A stretch of 37,069 nt of DNA from Alysiella crassa DSM 2578 (GTDB lineage Bacteria > Pseudomonadota > Gammaproteobacteria > Burkholderiales > Neisseriaceae), in assembly GCF_000745955.1 (NCBI RefSeq), contig NZ_JQKH01000015.1:1-37069 (forward strand). Direction: 5' to 3'. Below the pieces are notes generated by a model. The model worked only from the letters and a program-made list of their open reading frames with translations. It was not told where the DNA came from and did not search any database. Of this stretch, positions 34,132 to 37,069 are shown in pieces (position 1 is the first letter of the stretch; the number at the start of each line of letters is the position of its first letter). Made by a program: the position numbers and the translations under genes.

Positions 34132-34918
34132 AAGAATATCGAAAATTCAAGAAAAAGCGGCAAATAAACAGGTTTTCTTGGTAGAAGGTACAGACGATGT
34201 GGCAATGTGGGAAAAGTTTTTTACCTTGTATCAAGCAAATTGGGCGGTCAATTGGCATATTGATTATGCTGGGAATAAAAAACAAGTCGTTTCCATTTTA
34301 AAAATGCAAACCAATTGGTATGGCATTATTGATACCGATGAATGGCAGCCTGAAAAAATCCGCGAACTGCAAACGGAAATATCCCATTTGTTTACCTTAC
34401 CACGCTATTGTGCCGAAAATTATTTGATTGTACCAGATGAAATTTGGGCGTGTTTATCTCCAAATGAGCAAGCAAAAATTGGCGATTTTGCTGAATGTGA
34501 ACGCGTTTTGTTGCGTGATTTGAATCAATATGTGCGACATGGTGCGCTGTGGTTTGTCATCAATCCACTTTGGGAAGGCTTACGGAGCAAAGGGTTTAAA
34601 GAAGATTTATTGAACATTGAAAATGCACAAAATCAACAATTTATCCATGACAAATTACGCGAATGGCATGATTATTTACAACCTGAAAAAATTGAACAGG
34701 CTTTCGCTAATAAATTGGCAGAAATACAAGGCAAGCAGCCTGAAATATTGCTTAAACACCATATTCATGGCAAAAAATTTTTTGAAAATGTGATTTGCAA
34801 ACAATTTAATCAATGGTTTGGGCAACAAAATGAAACGCATATTCGGCGAAATTTAATCAGGTATATGAAACAATTACCCGATGATATTCTCCCCATTTTC
34901 CAAGAGATAGGTTTATGA
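34121..34918 (+). CDS. DUF4435 (TOPRIM-like) protein, AriB-like (putative PARIS-type effector)
   Basis: A 265-aa protein with DUF4435 marks: VEGTDD at 21-26 (acidic residues Glu22, Asp25, Asp26), IIDTDEW at 69-75 (Asp71, Asp73) and ENYLI at 99-103. This is the TOPRIM-type metal-binding arrangement of nucleases. In PARIS systems the DUF4435 protein AriB is the toxic effector released on infection. The ATG at 34121 is chosen because GGAGGTG lies 6 nt upstream; a GTG at 34112 overlaps that ribosome site. It overlaps the ATPase gene by 11 nt, and its stop overlaps the glycosyltransferase start by 4 nt (ATGA). Two DUS-like sequences code WQPEK and KQPE, so the gene has had time to gain host uptake signals. 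Confidence 0.83.
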   Translation: MSAKRISKIQEKAANKQVFLVEGTDDVAMWEKFFTLYQANWAVNWHIDYAGNKKQVVSILKMQTNWYGIIDTDEWQPEKIRELQTEISHLFTLPRYCAENYLIVPDEIWACLSPNEQAKIGDFAECERVLLRDLNQYVRHGALWFVINPLWEGLRSKGFKEDLLNIENAQNQQFIHDKLREWHDYLQPEKIEQAFANKLAEIQGKQPEILLKHHIHGKKFFENVICKQFNQWFGQQNETHIRRNLIRYMKQLPDDILPIFQEIGL

Positions 34919-35625
34919 AACTCGTCGCCCTAATCCCCCACTACCGCCACATCGCCACCCTACCCACCGTAATTGCCGCACTCCGCGCCCACGATTTGCC
35001 GATTATGGTGATAGACGATGGCTCTGGCGAAACATATCAATCTGATTTAAAAGAGATTTGCTGCGAAGCCCAATTATTCAGGCTGCCTGAAAACGGTGGC
35101 AAAGGACACGCCATGAAATACGGTTTCCGCCAAGCCGCCGCACAAGGCTACACCCACGCCCTACAAATTGACGCAGACGCACAACACACCCTACACGACA
35201 TTCCCAAACTCATCGCCGCCGCCCAAGCCACACCACACGCCGCCATTTGCGGTCGCCCGATTTATGGCGATGACGCCCCCAAAGCGCGATTGTATGGGCG
35301 CAAAATCACCGATTTTTGGAACATCATTCACACCCATTCGTGCCAAATCAAAGACGGCATGTGCGGTTTTCGCATTTATCCACTTGAAAACACATTGAAT
35401 ATTTTAGACAGCGAATACATCGGCGAGCGCATGGATTTTGACAATGAAATTTTGGTTCATCTGTATTGGCGCGGCGTGCCTTTGGTGTGGGTGGACACGC
35501 CTGTACGTTATCAAGATGGCGGCATATCCCACTTCCGCGCATGGCAAGACAATGTTTTGATTAGCAAAATGCACAGCAGATTGTTTTTTAGAATGTTGCG
35601 GCGATGTGTGGGTTTAGGTAAATAA
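34915..35625 (+). CDS. Family 2 glycosyltransferase of APE cluster (ApeJ N-terminal-like)
   Basis: A 236-aa GT-A fold enzyme. LIPHYRHIATLPTVIAAL at the start, DDGS at 34-37, GGKGHAMKYGF near 61-71, and the metal/nucleotide motif DADAQH at 86-91 resemble DPM1/GT2 members. It may glycosylate the aryl polyene head group or the lipid anchor. In several APE loci this domain is joined to an acyltransferase; here it is a separate gene. Its start overlaps the stop of the DUF4435 gene, so its translation depends on passage through the defence-like pair. DUS codes FRLPEN. Confidence 0.85.
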   Translation: MKLVALIPHYRHIATLPTVIAALRAHDLPIMVIDDGSGETYQSDLKEICCEAQLFRLPENGGKGHAMKYGFRQAAAQGYTHALQIDADAQHTLHDIPKLIAAAQATPHAAICGRPIYGDDAPKARLYGRKITDFWNIIHTHSCQIKDGMCGFRIYPLENTLNILDSEYIGERMDFDNEILVHLYWRGVPLVWVDTPVRYQDGGISHFRAWQDNVLISKMHSRLFFRMLRRCVGLGK

Positions 35626-35848
35626 TATTTCAGGCAGCCTTTCGCTACCCTACAAAAAATGAAATACTGCCTGAAATCGTTGAGATACAGCAATCTCACC
35701 CCCTCTCCTTTGGGAGAGGGCTGGGGAGAGGGAACAAGGGAACAGATGAGCGGTAGACAAAAATTTTTAGGGTAATGAAATGAAAGGCAGCCTGAAAACC
35801 TACTCACTCCACAATAAAATAAAAAAATCAAAAAATACAAGGAACACC

Positions 35849-36769
35849 ATGACCCCAGCCGAACATTGGGCAAATCAACATGAACGCGGACACGCCCTAT
35901 TTCTCAAACTCACCGCGCTAATGGTCAAGTATTTGCCTGTGTGGATAATGCGCCTGTGTACGGCTATTGTATGTGCTTATTTTTACGCAACTTCTGCCGC
36001 ACAACGCCGCCATATTCACCAATACCAAACGCGCCTAAAACACAGTTTCCCCACTTGTAGGCTGCCTGAAACGTGTGCCGTGTATCGCCAATTTGCCACA
36101 TTTGGCGAAGCGATTACCGACCGTTTCGCCGTGTGGCAGCACAAAATCACTTACGCCGATTTGGTGCTGGACGACCGCGACGATCTCTACGCCGACATCC
36201 GCGACCACTCGGCGCGTGGACAAATTTTTATCTGTTCACATTTGGGCAATGTGGAAATTTGCCGCGCTTTGGTTTCCCATCATATTGGTTTTAAAATGAA
36301 TGTGTTGGTACACAGTCGCCACGCCCAAGCCTTTAATCAAGCCCTAAAAAACGCAGGCGCAAGCGACATCCATTTAATCCAAGTCAGCGAATTAGACGGC
36401 GCAAAAATGCTGGAACTCGCCAACCGCCTAGACGCAGGCGAATGGCTGGCAATCACCGCTGACCGCATTCCCATTCGTGGCGAAAAAACGGTGGCGGTAA
36501 ACTTTCTCGGCGACACCGCACAATTGCCACAAGGCGCGTGGCTAATGGCACAATTATTGAAAGCCAAAACCAACACCTTGTTTGTATTAAAAAAACAGGG
36601 TAAATACCATTTGATTTTGCGCCGTTTTGCCGATGTGCCAAATGTGAAACGCGCCGACCGCGCCGCCGCCATCGCCGCCCACGCCCAGCGTTACGCCGAT
36701 GAATTGGCGCAACACGCGGCAGACGTGCCATTACAATGGTTTAATTTTTATGATTTTTGGGCGGAATAA
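35849..36769 (+). CDS. LpxL/HtrB-type lipid acyltransferase of APE cluster
   Basis: A 306-aa membrane-bound acyltransferase. It has an N-terminal TM region (VWIMRLCTAIVCAYFYATSAA), the HxxxxE catalytic motif in CSHLGNVE (His131, Glu136), and the blocks AITADRIPIRG and FLGDTAQLPQGAWLMA common to the LpxL/HtrB family. It likely transfers a fatty acyl or polyenoyl chain to a lipid anchor. The ATG at 35849 has AAGGA upstream; an upstream in-frame ATG at 35780 lies in a DUS and lacks a ribosome site. It is preceded by a 223-bp gap holding DUS and a GC-rich GGGAGAGGG repeat but no gene. The right IS starts about 15 bp after its stop, so more cluster genes may lie beyond or have been lost. Confidence 0.83.
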   Translation: MTPAEHWANQHERGHALFLKLTALMVKYLPVWIMRLCTAIVCAYFYATSAAQRRHIHQYQTRLKHSFPTCRLPETCAVYRQFATFGEAITDRFAVWQHKITYADLVLDDRDDLYADIRDHSARGQIFICSHLGNVEICRALVSHHIGFKMNVLVHSRHAQAFNQALKNAGASDIHLIQVSELDGAKMLELANRLDAGEWLAITADRIPIRGEKTVAVNFLGDTAQLPQGAWLMAQLLKAKTNTLFVLKKQGKYHLILRRFADVPNVKRADRAAAIAAHAQRYADELAQHAADVPLQWFNFYDFWAE

Positions 36770-36784
36770 ATTCAGGCTGCCTTT

Positions 36785-37069
36785 CAGTACACGACAAAAA
36801 AAGTACAATAAAAAAAGAAGTCCGCATCAATTCAGTGGTATCGTATTAATTTTCTCACGACTAATCCAATATGACTGAATTGAGCGAACTCACCCATATC
36901 GTAACCAAAACTTTCAAATGGCACAAGAGCCACGTTATTGTTTTTGTGTATTTATTGTGTACCATTGCCATGCGGCAGACCTGTAATTTGAGCAAATTGG
37001 CAATGTTTTTCCCTGATGCCAAAGCCACAAGCACCTCTTCCTATCGCCGTATCCAACGGTTTTTTAAGG
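36785..37069 (+). mobile_element. IS element, right copy (truncated by window edge)
   Basis: It begins with CAGTACACGACAA at 36785-36797, followed by the same 86-bp leader as the left copy, and reads rightward out of the window. Identity between the two copies extends past the end into the flanking DUS (TTCAGGCTGCCTT), so the DUS either belongs to the element or is a preferred target. Confidence 0.8.
36871..37069 (+). CDS. IS4-family-like transposase, N-terminal fragment
   Basis: ATG at 36871 opens a frame of about 66 codons to the window edge, beginning MTELSELTHIVTKTF and ending SSYRRIQRFFK. It is the same protein as the left-edge fragment with two substitutions (Ser and Thr where the left copy has Asn and Ala). 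The catalytic domain is outside the window. Confidence 0.75.
   Translation, partial: MTELSELTHIVTKTFKWHKSHVIVFVYLLCTIAMRQTCNLSKLAMFFPDAKATSTSSYRRIQRFFK

Noticed and set aside
35690-35745. GC-rich GGGAGAGGG stretch as a structured RNA or gene
   Set aside because: It is a short imperfect hairpin similar to the GC-rich interiors of the MITE-like elements, with no ORF and no recognised RNA motif.

Overview
This window looks like Neisseriaceae (Kingella/Alysiella/Simonsiella type). The main evidence is a very dense spread of the DNA-uptake-sequence core AGGCAGCCTGAAA and its reverse complement, roughly 75-80 cores by eye in 37 kb, in intergenic hairpins and inside genes (as peptides such as SGSLK, FRQPE and RLPE). 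Mip, Adk, CNP1-like, NfsA, Lgt, SMC, BamD and CarA are all of neisserial/betaproteobacterial type. No rRNA, tRNA or CRISPR array was found.

Layout. Both window edges are truncated copies of one IS (IS4-like transposase N-terminus) in inverted orientation, both reading outward. Next to the left IS is an iron-siderophore ABC importer set (permease, permease, ATPase; FetCDE-like) interrupted by an AAA_14/DUF4143 ATPase gene and a small lipoprotein gene. No binding protein or receptor is visible. From 5.2 to 18.8 kb lies a housekeeping block: mip-type FKBP lipoprotein, adk, CNP1-like protein, folD(-), nfsA(-), lgt(-), a frameshifted D,D-carboxypeptidase pseudogene(-), smc, bamD(-), carA(-) and a small lipoprotein.

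From 18.9 kb to the right IS is one long plus-strand aryl polyene (APE) pigment cluster: ketosynthase, halogenase-like flavoenzyme, DUF3261 lipoprotein, ketosynthase, dehydratase, ketoreductase, thioesterase, LolA-like carrier, AMP-ligase fused to an ApeI-type dehydratase, MMPL exporter, phosphopantetheinyl transferase, short ketosynthase-like factor, PlsC-type acyltransferase, two ACPs, an ApeG-type membrane protein, a GT2 glycosyltransferase and an LpxL-type acyltransferase. Together these should load an aryl acid on ACP, extend and reduce it to a conjugated polyene, export it and anchor it in the outer membrane.

The most unusual feature is an AAA-ATPase + DUF4435 (TOPRIM-like) gene pair inserted without a gap between the ApeG and glycosyltransferase genes. 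The pair has the composition of a PARIS-type (AriA/AriB) antiphage system and is translationally coupled to the pigment operon. The intergenic spaces also carry two families of small palindromic elements. One of them shares its terminal sequence with the IS at the window edges, suggesting IS-driven MITEs.
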